This document shows, piece after piece, positions 22,791 through 32,421 of a DNA stretch of 64,000 bases. The DNA is taken from positions 62,001 through 126,000 of the forward strand of contig SSGH01000003.1 in NCBI GenBank assembly GCA_008015835.1. The letters are read 5' to 3'. A program made the translations under genes and the position numbers. The notes beneath the pieces are model-generated. The model searched no databases and was not told the DNA's origin. It was given only the letters and a program-made list of their open reading frames with translations. Every line of letters starts with the position of its first letter. The stretch's first letter is position 1. The stretch is from Lysobacter sp. (GTDB lineage: Bacteria > Pseudomonadota > Gammaproteobacteria > Xanthomonadales > Xanthomonadaceae).

Positions 22791-25700
22791 ATGAGTCATC
22801 ACCGCCGCCAATCCGCGCTTCGACACGCCGCGCTTCCCGTGGCCGTCGCGGCCGCGCTGACCCCGATGTGGGCCTCGGCTCAAGACAGCGAGGGATCCAC
22901 CCAGGAACTCGATCGCGTCAACGTGATCGGCACGCGCATTCCGCGCGCCGCGGAAACCGAGGGCACCTCGCCCGTGCTCACCCTCGACCGCACCGCGATC
23001 GAACAAACCGGTTTGACCTCGGTCGGCGACATCCTGTTCAACATCACCGCCAGCGACGGCAGCGCCTTGCGCAACGTCACCACCACCACCAACGGCAGCG
23101 ACGGCACGCAGAACATCTCGCTGCGCGGCCTGGGCGCGAACCGCACGTTGATTTTGGTGAACGGCCGCCGCTGGGTGACGCAGCCGGGCGGCATCGTCGA
23201 TCTCAACACCATTCCTATCTCGGCGGTCGAGCGCATCGAAGTGCTGAAAGACGGCGCTTCGGCGATCTACGGCTCCGACGCCATCGCCGGCGTGATCAAC
23301 GTCATCACCCGCAGCAACTTCGACGGCGCCGAAGCCAGCGCGTATTTCGGCGGTTACACCAAAGGCGACGGCAAGCAGGAATCCTACGATTTCACCATCG
23401 GCGCCAACAACGACCGCTGGAATGCGATCTTCAGCGTCGGCTACGAAGACAAGGGCGAAGTGTTCGCCGGCGACCGCGAGATCGCGTCGGTGCCGATTTA
23501 CGGCGGCGGCGATTTGGCGTCGGGCGGCATCTTCGGGTCCGGCACCACGCCGCGCGGCAACTTCACGCGCTGCGCCGATCCGATCAGCGCCACGGCGTCC
23601 GGTTTCCGCACCTGCACGCCCGTCGCCGGCGGCCCGTTCACGCTCAACGAAGGGCGCCCGGGCACCGCGGCGACCGACTTCCGCCGTTTCATCAGCTACA
23701 CCGTGGACGGTTCGGGCAGCTCCGATCGCTACAACTTCGCGCCGGTCAACTACTTGGTGCAGCCGATCGAGCGCTTCAACATTTATGGGCAAAGCACGCT
23801 GCGCCTGACCGATAAGATCAACGCCAACGTGCAGGCCGTCTACACCCATCGCGACTCGGTGCAGCAGCTCGCCGAAGTGCCGTTGACGATGGATATCCGC
23901 GGCGTCAACGGCCCGCAGTGGGCGTTCGCGCCGACCGCGAACAATGTGTTCAATCCGTTCGGTCAGGATTTGCGCGGCGCCAGCTTCCGCGCCATCGCCG
24001 TCGGGCCGCGTCACAACTCGTTCGACTTCGACGACACCGCGGTGACCGCCTGGTTGGACGGCACCTTCGACCTCGCCAATCGCGCGATGTACTGGGACGC
24101 CGGCTTCTCGTATTTGAATTCGCGGCGCACGCAGACCGGCGACAACTACATCAATCTGTTCAATCTACGCAACGCGGTCGGTGCGTCGTTCCGCGATGCC
24201 ACCGGTTTGCACTGCGGCACGCCGGGCAACGTCATCGCCGGCTGCGTGCCGTTCAACGTGTTCGGCGGCCCCGATCTCGGCGTCGGCGCGGGCGTGATCA
24301 CCGCGGCGGAACGCGATGCGATGGTCCGCTACATCAGCTACAGCCTGAACGATCATCAGGAAGCCGAAACGCACGATTACTTCGCGAATTTGTCGGGCGA
24401 AATCGTCGAATTGCCGGCCGGTCCGCTCGGTTTCGCGATCGGCGCCGAGCACCGCAAGGACAAGATCGACGTGGCCCAGGACGCCCTGGTGGCGGGCGGC
24501 GGTTCGTCGACCAACTTCGCGGAGCCCTCGCGCGGCCAGGTCGACGTCGACGAGTATTACCTCGAATTGAACGCGCCGCTGTTGGCCGATATCCCGGGCT
24601 TCAAACTGCTCGAACTGAACGTGGCGGCGCGGCGCTCCGATTACGACGCCAGCGGCTTCTTCGGCGGCCGCGACGTCAAGCCCGAGATCGGCGGCGACAC
24701 GGCCAAGAAACTCGGCATCAAATGGCAGGTGTTCGACGATTTGTTGCTGCGCGCGACGCATTCCGAATCGTTCGCGGCGCCCTCGACGGTGGCGTTGTTC
24801 GGCGGCGGCGCCGAAACCTTCGCCCCCGCGGCCGATCCGTGCAACAACTTCAATATCGGCAATGCGGCGACCAATGCGACGCGTTGCCAAGCGGACGGCG
24901 TTCCGGCCGGCGGCGTCGCGCAGCCGAACGGGCAGATCCGTTCGTTGGTCGGCGGCAATCCGAATCTGAAGCCAGAGACGGCCACCACGCGCAGCATCGG
25001 CATCGTGTACAGCCCGAGCTGGGTCGAAGGCCTCAACGTCAGCCTGGATTGGTACAAGATCGAACTCGAAGACGCGCTGGCCGCGCGCAATACGCAGGGC
25101 ATCCTCAACGGCTGCTACCAGAACTTCCGCGTCAGCCCGACGGCGCCGGTGGACCCCGCGCAGCAGGCGTTGTTCTGTTCGCTGATCCAGCGCGACAGCA
25201 CCGGCAATATCCTGGAATTGCGCACCAGCTCGTTCAACCTCAACAAGGGCTTCGTGGAAGGCTACGACCTGCAGCTCGCGTACGCATTGCCCGAGACCGC
25301 CTGGGGCAAGTTCGCGTTCCAATGGGATAGCACCTACACCGTCGAGAACAACGTCAACTCGGCGTCGGCGCGCGGCATCACCATCGGCAACTACACCGGC
25401 AATCCGAATTGGCGTTTGCGCTCGAACGTCACCGCCTCCTGGCAGAAGGGCGACTGGAACGCCAGTTGGGCGATGCGCTACTACTCGGGCATGGACGAAG
25501 CCTGCGGCGGCGGCAATTACTTCGAATACGGCATCAGCCCGCGCGAGCTGTGCGATCACGATATCTACGATTCGAACGGCAACTTCCTGCGCTTCGAGAA
25601 TCGCATCCCGTCGGCGACCTTCCACGACGTGCAAGTGGGTTGGAAGACGCCGTGGAACGGCAAGATCACCCTCGGCGCGCGCAACGTGTTCGGCAAAGAT

Positions 25701-25799
25701 CCGCCGATCGTCCAAGGCTCGTTCGCGCACTCGTTCGACGGCGCGTACGACCTGCCGGACGGCGGCTTCTTCTACATGCAATACGACCAGAAGTTCTGA
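22791..25799 (+). CDS. TonB-dependent receptor, large (Oar-like/carbohydrate or peptide type)
   Basis: A 1002-residue outer-membrane receptor. The signal peptide ends near WASAQ; a TonB-box-like ELDRVNVIGTRIPR follows. The plug contains ISLRGLGANRTLILVNGRR and VLKDGASAIYGSDAIAGV. The C-terminus ends in aromatic residues (YMQYDQKF), as expected for BAM recognition. ATG 22791 has GGAGAGAGAACGC upstream, so the five-residue longer frame is rejected. The substrate is unknown. An AraC regulator precedes it, and a strong hairpin plus an intrinsic terminator follow. Confidence 0.92.
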   Translation: MSHHRRQSALRHAALPVAVAAALTPMWASAQDSEGSTQELDRVNVIGTRIPRAAETEGTSPVLTLDRTAIEQTGLTSVGDILFNITASDGSALRNVTTTTNGSDGTQNISLRGLGANRTLILVNGRRWVTQPGGIVDLNTIPISAVERIEVLKDGASAIYGSDAIAGVINVITRSNFDGAEASAYFGGYTKGDGKQESYDFTIGANNDRWNAIFSVGYEDKGEVFAGDREIASVPIYGGGDLASGGIFGSGTTPRGNFTRCADPISATASGFRTCTPVAGGPFTLNEGRPGTAATDFRRFISYTVDGSGSSDRYNFAPVNYLVQPIERFNIYGQSTLRLTDKINANVQAVYTHRDSVQQLAEVPLTMDIRGVNGPQWAFAPTANNVFNPFGQDLRGASFRAIAVGPRHNSFDFDDTAVTAWLDGTFDLANRAMYWDAGFSYLNSRRTQTGDNYINLFNLRNAVGASFRDATGLHCGTPGNVIAGCVPFNVFGGPDLGVGAGVITAAERDAMVRYISYSLNDHQEAETHDYFANLSGEIVELPAGPLGFAIGAEHRKDKIDVAQDALVAGGGSSTNFAEPSRGQVDVDEYYLELNAPLLADIPGFKLLELNVAARRSDYDASGFFGGRDVKPEIGGDTAKKLGIKWQVFDDLLLRATHSESFAAPSTVALFGGGAETFAPAADPCNNFNIGNAATNATRCQADGVPAGGVAQPNGQIRSLVGGNPNLKPETATTRSIGIVYSPSWVEGLNVSLDWYKIELEDALAARNTQGILNGCYQNFRVSPTAPVDPAQQALFCSLIQRDSTGNILELRTSSFNLNKGFVEGYDLQLAYALPETAWGKFAFQWDSTYTVENNVNSASARGITIGNYTGNPNWRLRSNVTASWQKGDWNASWAMRYYSGMDEACGGGNYFEYGISPRELCDHDIYDSNGNFLRFENRIPSATFHDVQVGWKTPWNGKITLGARNVFGKDPPIVQGSFAHSFDGAYDLPDGGFFYMQYDQKF

Positions 25800-25805
25800 G
25801 CCCCG

Positions 25806-25834
25806 CGTGCGGGCGCGCCCCCCGCGCCCGCACG
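25806..25834 (+). repeat. GC-only hairpin after TonB receptor
   Basis: A perfect 12-bp stem (CGTGCGGGCGCG / CGCGCCCGCACG) with a 5-base C loop, 6 bp after the receptor stop. There is no T tract. It may stabilise the mRNA 3' end ahead of the intrinsic terminator at 25886. Confidence 0.6.
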
Positions 25835-25885
25835 TTCCGTCGGTGCGCGGCCGTGTCTCTCTCCACGGCCGCGACCGCCGCTTAA

Positions 25886-25909
25886 GCCCCGGTTCGCCGG
25901 GGTTTTTTT
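25886..25909 (+). terminator. Rho-independent terminator
   Basis: The stem CCCCGG-TTCG-CCGGGG, followed by seven T residues, ends the TonB-dependent receptor transcript. Confidence 0.88.
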
Positions 25910-25975
25910 GTGGCGCGACGGATTCGACGCCGTCGGAATCCTGATCCGGCGCAAGGTGGGCGGGGCGTTTCGCCC

Positions 25976-25981
25976 TACAAT
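25976..25981 (+). promoter_or_regulatory. Putative -10 element TACAAT of beta-hydroxylase-like gene
   Basis: TACAAT lies about 40 bp before the GTG at 26022. It overlaps an in-frame ATG at 25980, which would put transcription start downstream of that ATG and so favours the GTG start. No convincing -35 was seen. Confidence 0.4.
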
Positions 25982-26021
25982 GCCGGCGTCCCGCCCGGAC
26001 GCTTCAGCGCCAGGACCCGTC

Positions 26022-26996
26022 GTGAAATTGCCCGTGCCGTTTCTTCAGATTCCGCTGCTGTTCGACGCCGACGTGTTGGCGGCCGAAATCGAGGCCTTGG
26101 GCGAGTCGGTCTGGAAACCGCATCCGCAAGGCTTCGCCGGCAATTCGATGCTGCCGCTGGTCTCGGTGGGCGGCGATCCCGACGACGAAGCATTCTCCGG
26201 CGACATGCGGCCCACGCCGCATCTGCAGCGCTGCCGGTATTTGCGGCAAGTCATCGCCAGCTTCGGCGCCACCATCGGCCGCACCCGTTTGATGCGCCTG
26301 GCCGGTCAGGCCGAAGTGGCGCGCCACACCGACCAGGGCTATTACTGGGTCGAGCGCATGCGCATCCACGTGCCGATCGTGACCCAGCCGACGGTGCAGT
26401 TCGAATGCGACGGCATCGTCATCAACATGGCGCCCGGCGAATGCTGGATCTTCGATACGTGGCGTCAGCATCGCGTGCTCAACGACGCCACGCGCTCGCG
26501 TATCCACTTAGTGTGCGACAGCGTCGGCGGCGCGGCGTTTTGGGACCTCGCCGCGCACGGCCGGACGCACGATGCGCCGCGCGACGGCTGGATGGCGCGC
26601 CGGCTCGGGCCCGACGCGAACGCGCCGGCCGTCTTCGCCTGCGAGACGCAAAACATCCCCACGGTGATGACGCCGTGGGAGCTGAATCAGCATCTGTCGT
26701 TCTTGATCGCCGAAACCTTGCCGCACCCGCAGTTGGCGGCCTTGCAGTCCGCGGTGATGCGTCTGGTGCGGCAGTGGAAGGGGCTGTGGGCGCAGTACGG
26801 CGATGCGCCGGAAGGGCGTCCGCAGTTCCGCGCCGCGTTCGACGCCTTCGCCGCCGCCGCGAAACCGCAGGCCCAGGGCGTGACCCTGCGCAACGAAATG
26901 CCGTTCTTCCAGGTGCTGATGGTGATGCTGTCGCGCGCCGTGGTGGCGCCGGCCGGCGGATACGTCGCCGCGAAACCGCCGGGCGAGTACGCCTGA
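26022..26996 (+). CDS. Aspartyl/asparaginyl beta-hydroxylase-like protein
   Basis: A 324-residue protein. The central block RLMRLAGQAEVARHTDQGYYWVERMRIHVPIVT has the HxD iron-binding motif (HTD) and the Arg/His pattern of the 2-oxoglutarate-dependent Asp/Asn hydroxylase family (PF05118). CWIFDTWRQHRVLNDATRSRIHLV supplies the distal His and Arg. About 150 C-terminal residues follow beyond the core. GTG 26022 (VKLPVPFLQIPL) is preferred because a TACAAT -10 overlaps the earlier ATG. It follows the TonB receptor after a terminator and is convergent with ppa. The protein or small-molecule substrate is unknown. Confidence 0.75.
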   Translation: MKLPVPFLQIPLLFDADVLAAEIEALGESVWKPHPQGFAGNSMLPLVSVGGDPDDEAFSGDMRPTPHLQRCRYLRQVIASFGATIGRTRLMRLAGQAEVARHTDQGYYWVERMRIHVPIVTQPTVQFECDGIVINMAPGECWIFDTWRQHRVLNDATRSRIHLVCDSVGGAAFWDLAAHGRTHDAPRDGWMARRLGPDANAPAVFACETQNIPTVMTPWELNQHLSFLIAETLPHPQLAALQSAVMRLVRQWKGLWAQYGDAPEGRPQFRAAFDAFAAAAKPQAQGVTLRNEMPFFQVLMVMLSRAVVAPAGGYVAAKPPGEYA

Positions 26997-27024
26997 TCGA
27001 AGAAAGGTGCGCGACGAAGGCAAC

Positions 27025-27053
27025 GAAAAAACCGCGCCGAGGCGCGGTTTTTT
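27025..27053. terminator. Bidirectional terminator between beta-hydroxylase-like gene and ppa
   Basis: AAAAAACCGCGCC-GA-GGCGCGGTTTTTT is a 7-bp GC stem flanked by A6 and T6. It can end both the plus-strand and the minus-strand transcripts of the convergent genes. Confidence 0.88.
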
Positions 27054-27116
27054 GTCGTCTGCGGCCACCGAAGCGTCCGTGAAGCGTCGGGTCTCTTCGG
27101 CGACGTCGATCAGAAG

Positions 27117-27671
27117 TCAGAAGTTCGGCTTCTCGCCTTCCGGCGTGGCGTTGTAGCGCTCGATCGATTCCAAAATGATCCGCTTGGCTTCTTCGGCGCC
27201 GCCCCAGCCATCGAGCTTCACCCATTTGCCTTTTTCGAGATCTTTGTAATGCTCGAAGAAATGGCCGATGCGCTCGAGCCAGTGTTCGCTGACCTGATCG
27301 ATGTTCTGGATGTGCTTGTAGCCGGAGAACACTTTGTCCACCGGCACCGCGAGCAGTTTCTCGTCGCCGCCGGCTTCGTCCTTCATGCGCAGCACGCCGA
27401 CCGGGCGCACGCGGATCACCGAGCCGGGGATCAACGGCAGCGGTAGGATCACCAGCACGTCCGCCGGGTCGCCGTCGCCGCAGAGCGTGTGCGGGATGTA
27501 GCCGTAGTTGCAGGGGTAGCGCATCGGCGTGGACAGAATGCGGTCGACGAAGATCGCGCCGGATTCTTTGTCCACTTCGTATTTGACCGGCTCGGCGTCC
27601 TTGGGGATTTCGATGATGACGTTGATTTCGTCCGGCGGATGTTTGCCGGTGGAGACGAGATCCAGGCCCAT
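27117..27671 (-). CDS. ppa: Inorganic pyrophosphatase, family I
   Basis: A 184-residue cytoplasmic enzyme that hydrolyses PPi to two phosphates. The signature CGDGDPADVLV carries the metal-binding Asp residues; RYPCNYGYIPHT and MKDEAGGDEKLLAVP are further active-site blocks. AGGAG lies 7 nt before ATG 27671. The longer frame upstream is not protein-like. It is on the same strand as, and near, a membrane proton pyrophosphatase (28947-31502), so two PPi-consuming enzymes sit together. Confidence 0.96.
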   Translation of the reverse strand: MGLDLVSTGKHPPDEINVIIEIPKDAEPVKYEVDKESGAIFVDRILSTPMRYPCNYGYIPHTLCGDGDPADVLVILPLPLIPGSVIRVRPVGVLRMKDEAGGDEKLLAVPVDKVFSGYKHIQNIDQVSEHWLERIGHFFEHYKDLEKGKWVKLDGWGGAEEAKRIILESIERYNATPEGEKPNF

Positions 27672-27805
27672 GGCGGGGCTCCTGTGCGTACGGGGTGGGG
27701 CAGTGTACCCCGGCCGTTGTTGCGCAGCAGCATTCGCGGGCCGGCACCCTCGTCGCGGTTCGATCCACGAGGCCGGGCGAGCGTCTTCGTGCCTCTTCGC
27801 GCGCC

Positions 27806-28807
27806 TCAGCGCATCGCGTCGGCGATGTCCTGTTCTTCGATCCGCAGCGGTTCGCCGCCGTTCGCGTCGGCGAGGATTTTTCGCGCGATCAACGCATTCA
27901 GCGGCGCGAGCGCGCTGAAATGGTCCGCCCGGGGCACCAGGAACGCCCGTACCTGAGCGTTGCGGTTCTCCGAACGCATGCGCACCAGGTCGGCGACGTT
28001 GCCGTTCCGATCGCCCTCGAACAGATAGGTCGGGCTGCGGATCGACGACAGCCAATCGCCGGGCGAACGCAGCCGAATTTCCTCCGCATCGTCGAACGCG
28101 ACCGGCAGCATGTCGGGGCCGTAGACCGACACGTCGAAGACCGGGCCGAAGGCGAAGGTCGCGCGAAAGCGCGGGTCGGACTCGGCGACCAACAACGCCA
28201 GCGTGCCGCCGGTGCTGTGGCCGCCCAGATAAATGCGCTGCGGGTCGACGTAATCGAGCGTGGCCAGGTAATCGGCGGCCGCCAACACATCCTGCACCTC
28301 GCCGTAAAAGCCTTCGCGCACGCCGGGGTTGTCGTTGCCGCCGCGCAGCGACGGGAACATCGCGACGATACCCGCGTCGCGGTACGCCGCCGCGCTCTGG
28401 TCGTTCTCGCGCGGCTGCGGCGACCACACATCGCCGATGGTGTTGGTGTCGCCGCCCGTGAGCCACACGATCGCCGGCCGTTTGCCCGGGGTCGCGGGGC
28501 GCGGCGTGAGGTACGCCGAATACTCGCCGCCCGGCGCGGGATAGCGAATCAAGCCGTAAACGTCGGCGGGCGGTACCGGCGGCGCGCCGCCGTCGCGTTC
28601 GCGGCGAACGAGGCGGGTCGCGAACGCGCTTCGCGCTTGCGACAGCGTGCGTTCATCGGCCGCGGCGTCCGTCGGGGCGCTTGACCCCGAGATCGATCCG
28701 GAGACCGAGCCGGATGTCGCGCCGGCCCCCGGCCCGCACGCCGTCAGCGCGCAACAAAACGCCGCCACGAGGGCGGCGTTTCGAATGTCGTCGAGCGGTC
28801 GGTGCAT
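27806..28807 (-). CDS. Lipoprotein alpha/beta hydrolase (dienelactone hydrolase/prolyl oligopeptidase-like)
   Basis: A 333-residue protein. The N-terminus MHRPLDDIRNAALVAAFCCALTACGPG has a lipobox (LTAC) with Cys24. The body has the alpha/beta-hydrolase nucleophile elbow GGHSTGGT in YLGGHSTGGTLALLVAESDP, and late Asp and His candidates (FEGDRNGNVADLV, PRADHFSAL). It is therefore a membrane-anchored esterase- or peptidase-like hydrolase with unknown substrate. It lies between ppa and hppA on the same strand, with gaps of about 135 bp on each side. Confidence 0.75.
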   Translation of the reverse strand: MHRPLDDIRNAALVAAFCCALTACGPGAGATSGSVSGSISGSSAPTDAAADERTLSQARSAFATRLVRRERDGGAPPVPPADVYGLIRYPAPGGEYSAYLTPRPATPGKRPAIVWLTGGDTNTIGDVWSPQPRENDQSAAAYRDAGIVAMFPSLRGGNDNPGVREGFYGEVQDVLAAADYLATLDYVDPQRIYLGGHSTGGTLALLVAESDPRFRATFAFGPVFDVSVYGPDMLPVAFDDAEEIRLRSPGDWLSSIRSPTYLFEGDRNGNVADLVRMRSENRNAQVRAFLVPRADHFSALAPLNALIARKILADANGGEPLRIEEQDIADAMR

Positions 28808-28946
28808 CGTCTATCCGTCGGTGACGCGATGCGGCGCCGAGCGGGCGCCGTATCGCGAACGGTGGCAGGGTTCCCTCGTCGGCACCGAACGCCCTCGGAA
28901 GCGCGTTTCGGTGCGATGCCGCGTCAGCGCCTGCGGTATGGCGAAC

Positions 28947-31502
28947 TCACTTCACCGACACTTCGACCCGACGGGCTTCGTTCGGGTCGCCATCGCCGGT
29001 GGTGAGCGCGGGTTTCTGCATATCGATCGCGGTTTCGGCGACGCCCACCGCGTACAGCGCTTCCTGCACGGCCTGCGCGCGCTGACGCGCCAGTTCGGCG
29101 TTGGCCTGCGCGTCGCCGCTGGCGTCGTGGAAGCCCGAGACCACCGCGCGCTTGTTGGGGTCTTTCTTCAGGGCATCGACCACATCGGCCAGGGTCTTCG
29201 TCGCATCGGCCGGCAGCTTGGCCGAGCCCGAGCCGAAATACAGCTTCGCGAACGGCTTCGGCGCGGTATCGGCCATCGCGACGTTCGCGGAAACGCCGGC
29301 GTCGGCGACGCCCGGCACGGCGGTTTGCACCGGCGGGCTCATCGCGGGCATGCCCAGCGCGGTCTGCTCCGCAGCTTTTGCCGCGGCGGCTGCGGCGGCG
29401 GTCGCCGCGGCGACGTCGGCGGCGTGACCGGCCGGCATCATCGCGGCGTCGGCGTCGGCCTTGTTGACCGGCAACAGCGGCACCAGCAGCAGGGCGACGA
29501 TGTTGATGATCTTGATCAGCGGGTTGATCGCCGGGCCGGCGGTGTCCTTGTAGGGGTCGCCGACGGTGTCGCCGGTCACCGCGGCCTTATGGGCGTCGCT
29601 GCCCTTGCCGCCGTGGTGGCCTTCTTCGATGTATTTCTTGGCGTTGTCCCACGCGCCGCCGCCGGTGCACATCGAAATGGCGACGAACAGGCCGGTCACG
29701 ATCGTGCCCATCAGCAAACCGCCCAGCGCGGCCGGGCCGAGGAGCATGCCGACCAGGATCGGAATGATCAGCGGCAGCAGCGACGGCAGGATCATTTCCT
29801 TGATCGCGGCCTTGGTCAGCAGGTCCACGGCCTTGTCGTATTCCGGCTTGCCGGTGCCTTCCATGATGCCTTTGATCTCGCGGAACTGGCGGCGCACTTC
29901 TTCCACCACCGCGCCGGCGGCGCGACCCACGGCCTGCATCGCGTAGGCGCCGAACAGGAACGGAATCATGCCGCCGATCAACAGGCCGATCAGCACGTCG
30001 GGGCGGTCGATCGAGAAGTCGACCGCATTCAGGCCGAATTTCTCGTCCAGCTTGTGCGCGTAGTCGGCGAACAGCACCAGCGCGGCCAGACCGGCCGAGC
30101 CGATGGCGTAGCCCTTAGTGACGGCCTTGGTGGTGTTGCCCACGGCGTCCAGCGCGTCGGTGGTCTTGCGGATGTCTTTGCCCAGTTCCGACATTTCGGC
30201 GATACCGCCGGCGTTGTCGGTGATCGGGCCGTAGGCGTCGAGCGCGACGATCACGCCCGCCATCGACAGCATCGACACTGCGGCGACCGCGATACCGAAC
30301 AGGCCGGCCAAGTGGTAGCAGCCGTAGATCGCGGCGGCCACGGCCAGCACCGGCGCGGCGGTCGACTTCATCGACACGGCGAGGCCGGCGATGACGTTCG
30401 TGCCGTGACCGGTCTCCGACGCTTTGGCGACTTGCTGCACCGGCGCGTATTCGGTGGCGGTGTAGTACTCGGTGATCACCACCATCGCCGCGGTCAGCGC
30501 CAAGCCGATCAGCGCGCAGTAGAAGATCGGCATCGGGTTCGACGGGATCATCTGCTTGGTGACGAAGAAGAAGCCGATGGCCGACAGCACGCCCGCCACG
30601 ATGAGGCCTTTGTACAGCGCTTTCATGATCTTGCCGTCGCTGCCGACCTTCACGAAGAAGGTGCCGACGATGGAGGCGACGATCGACACCGCGCCCAGCA
30701 CCAGCGGATACATCACGCCGGCGTTGCCGTAGGTGGCGAAGGAGATGCCGGCGATCAGCATCGAGGCGACGATGGTCACCGCGTAGGTTTCGAACAAGTC
30801 GGCGGCCATGCCGGCGCAGTCGCCGACGTTATCGCCCACGTTGTCCGCGATCACCGCCGGGTTGCGCGGGTCGTCCTCGGGGATGCCGGCTTCGACCTTG
30901 CCCACCAGGTCCGCGCCGACGTCGGCGCCCTTGGTGAAGATGCCGCCGCCCAAGCGCGCGAAGATCGAGATCAGCGACGAGCCGAAGGCCAGACCGATCA
31001 TCGGCTGCAGCGCCTGCTTCACGCCCTCGGCGTCGGTCGCGCCCTTGTTGACCAACCAGTAGTAACCGGCCACGCCCAGCAGGCCCAGGCCGACCACCAA
31101 CATGCCGGTGATCGCCCCGCCGCGGAAGCTGACGGCCAGGGCGTCGTTGAGGCCCTTGGTCGCCGCCTGCGTGGTGCGTACGTTGGCGCGCACCGAGACG
31201 AACATGCCGATGAAGCCGGCCACGCCCGACAGCACCGCGCCGATCGCGAAGCCGATCGCGGTGGACCAGCCCAGACCGGGCACCAGTCCGATCACGACGA
31301 ACAACACGGCGCCGACGACGGCGATCGTGGTGTATTGCCGGCGCAAGTAGGCGCCGGCGCCTTCTTGGATCGCCGCAGCGATCGTCTGCATCCGTTCGTT
31401 GCCGGCCGGCTGCGCCATGATCCAGCGCGCGGACACGATGCCGTACAGAATCGCGACGACGGCGGCCGCCATCGCGATCCACAAAGCCTGTTGTTCGAGC
31501 AT
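28947..31502 (-). CDS. hppA: K+-insensitive membrane proton pyrophosphatase with C-terminal OmpA-like domain
   Basis: An 851-residue protein that couples PPi hydrolysis to proton export. About 16 TM segments occupy residues 1-680, with the catalytic block [20 protein letters not shown] and [28 protein letters not shown] has Lys at the position diagnostic of the K+-independent subclass. An Ala/Pro linker then leads to an OmpA-like domain (about 745-851: [14 protein letters not shown]... [24 protein letters not shown]) that keeps the Asp and Arg used for peptidoglycan binding. Canonical bacterial HppA ends near 680, so this is a fusion. ATG 31502 has GGGGAG 7 nt upstream. Confidence 0.93.
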   Translation of the reverse strand: MLEQQALWIAMAAAVVAILYGIVSARWIMAQPAGNERMQTIAAAIQEGAGAYLRRQYTTIAVVGAVLFVVIGLVPGLGWSTAIGFAIGAVLSGVAGFIGMFVSVRANVRTTQAATKGLNDALAVSFRGGAITGMLVVGLGLLGVAGYYWLVNKGATDAEGVKQALQPMIGLAFGSSLISIFARLGGGIFTKGADVGADLVGKVEAGIPEDDPRNPAVIADNVGDNVGDCAGMAADLFETYAVTIVASMLIAGISFATYGNAGVMYPLVLGAVSIVASIVGTFFVKVGSDGKIMKALYKGLIVAGVLSAIGFFFVTKQMIPSNPMPIFYCALIGLALTAAMVVITEYYTATEYAPVQQVAKASETGHGTNVIAGLAVSMKSTAAPVLAVAAAIYGCYHLAGLFGIAVAAVSMLSMAGVIVALDAYGPITDNAGGIAEMSELGKDIRKTTDALDAVGNTTKAVTKGYAIGSAGLAALVLFADYAHKLDEKFGLNAVDFSIDRPDVLIGLLIGGMIPFLFGAYAMQAVGRAAGAVVEEVRRQFREIKGIMEGTGKPEYDKAVDLLTKAAIKEMILPSLLPLIIPILVGMLLGPAALGGLLMGTIVTGLFVAISMCTGGGAWDNAKKYIEEGHHGGKGSDAHKAAVTGDTVGDPYKDTAGPAINPLIKIINIVALLLVPLLPVNKADADAAMMPAGHAADVAAATAAAAAAAKAAEQTALGMPAMSPPVQTAVPGVADAGVSANVAMADTAPKPFAKLYFGSGSAKLPADATKTLADVVDALKKDPNKRAVVSGFHDASGDAQANAELARQRAQAVQEALYAVGVAETAIDMQKPALTTGDGDPNEARRVEVSVK

Positions 31503-31887
31503 GAACAATCTCCCCGGGTTCTTCTAACTCAATCGAATGGAGTCAAGCGGTAATCGCAAACCGCTCAACTATGGCACAGGCCCCGGGCCTCGCCAAACCG
31601 GCGAGGGGGGAATGCGAGCGGTCGAGGCGGTTTTGTGCGGCGCATTATAAAGCAAGGCCGAAAACGCCGGTTTTCCAGGGCGGGCCGGGGTGGCGGGCCG
31701 AAGACGCCGGTGTCGGTGGCGGGGCGACGCCGCAGCGCTCGGCCGCGAAGCCCAGTAACGGCGTCCCGCATCGACACCGTCCGCGCCGGTTCAGGCAGGC
31801 TATGGCAGCGTGCGCCCGGCCGAAGCATCGCTGGCGCTCCCGCTTCTCGCGCACCGCCGCCCGCGCCCTTTCCGATCTGGAGTTCCC
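31503..31887. other. Divergent intergenic region hppA / small exported protein
   Basis: A 385-bp region with no supported gene. It contains a perfect 7-bp hairpin (31588-31606) and a TATAAT on the minus strand (31649-31644) about 140 bp before hppA. The right part is G-rich. Confidence 0.4.
31644..31649 (-). promoter_or_regulatory. Putative -10 element TATAAT for hppA
   Basis: A perfect TATAAT reads on the minus strand in an otherwise GC-rich region, about 140 bp before the hppA start. No good -35 match was found 16-18 bp upstream, so the assignment rests on the -10 alone. Confidence 0.4.
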
Positions 31888-32421
31888 ATGCGCCACGCCA
31901 TCGCCCCCTCGCTCGCGCTGACGCTCGCCCTGGCGGCCGTTGCGCTCGCGGCTCCGGCCCGCGCCGCGGACCCGACGCCCGAAGTCCGGCGCGAGCCGTA
32001 CCCGGCCAAGCGCGACGGCGAGGTCCACACCATTCGCATCATTCCCGAAGCCTGCGTCTACCTGGTCGGCCAATTCACCGCCGACCCGGCCGTGCCGTAT
32101 CGCTACGGCGCCAAGCGCAGCGGCGGCCGTTGTCAGGCGCGCGCGCAGCTCGTCGACCCGGTCAAAGCCGCACCGTCGCTGGCCGACGGTTGGATCCTCA
32201 ACGACATCGTGCGCATTCCCAGCGCCGCCTGCGGCGGGCGCACCGCGGTGGTGCGCGTGTGGCGCAAACCCGCCGTGAACGTGCCGCCACCGCCCGACGC
32301 CCAAGGTCGCTCGCGCATCTATTTGGACGCCTCCAAGCAGCGCGCCGCGCAGGGCGCGTTAGCGCCGATCCCGAAATTCGCGGCGGTTCTCTCGATCGAA
32401 GGCGAAGCCTGCAAACGCTGA
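31888..32421 (+). CDS. Small exported protein of unknown function
   Basis: A 177-residue protein beginning MRHAIAPSLALTLALAAVALAAPARAADP, a clear Sec signal peptide with cleavage near ARA-AD. The mature part has four Cys (ACVYLV, GRCQAR, AACGGR, GEACKR), suggesting two disulfides in the periplasm, and a Pro-rich loop (NVPPPPDAQ). ATG 31888 has CTGGAG 6 nt upstream, and the signal peptide starts there, so the longer frame is not used. The family is not recognised. Confidence 0.65.
   Translation: MRHAIAPSLALTLALAAVALAAPARAADPTPEVRREPYPAKRDGEVHTIRIIPEACVYLVGQFTADPAVPYRYGAKRSGGRCQARAQLVDPVKAAPSLADGWILNDIVRIPSAACGGRTAVVRVWRKPAVNVPPPPDAQGRSRIYLDASKQRAAQGALAPIPKFAAVLSIEGEACKR

Noticed and set aside
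28647-31553. 968-codon plus-strand frame antisense to hppA
   Set aside because: Composition is dominated by H, R, G and D with no domain. The minus-strand frame carries all HppA motifs.
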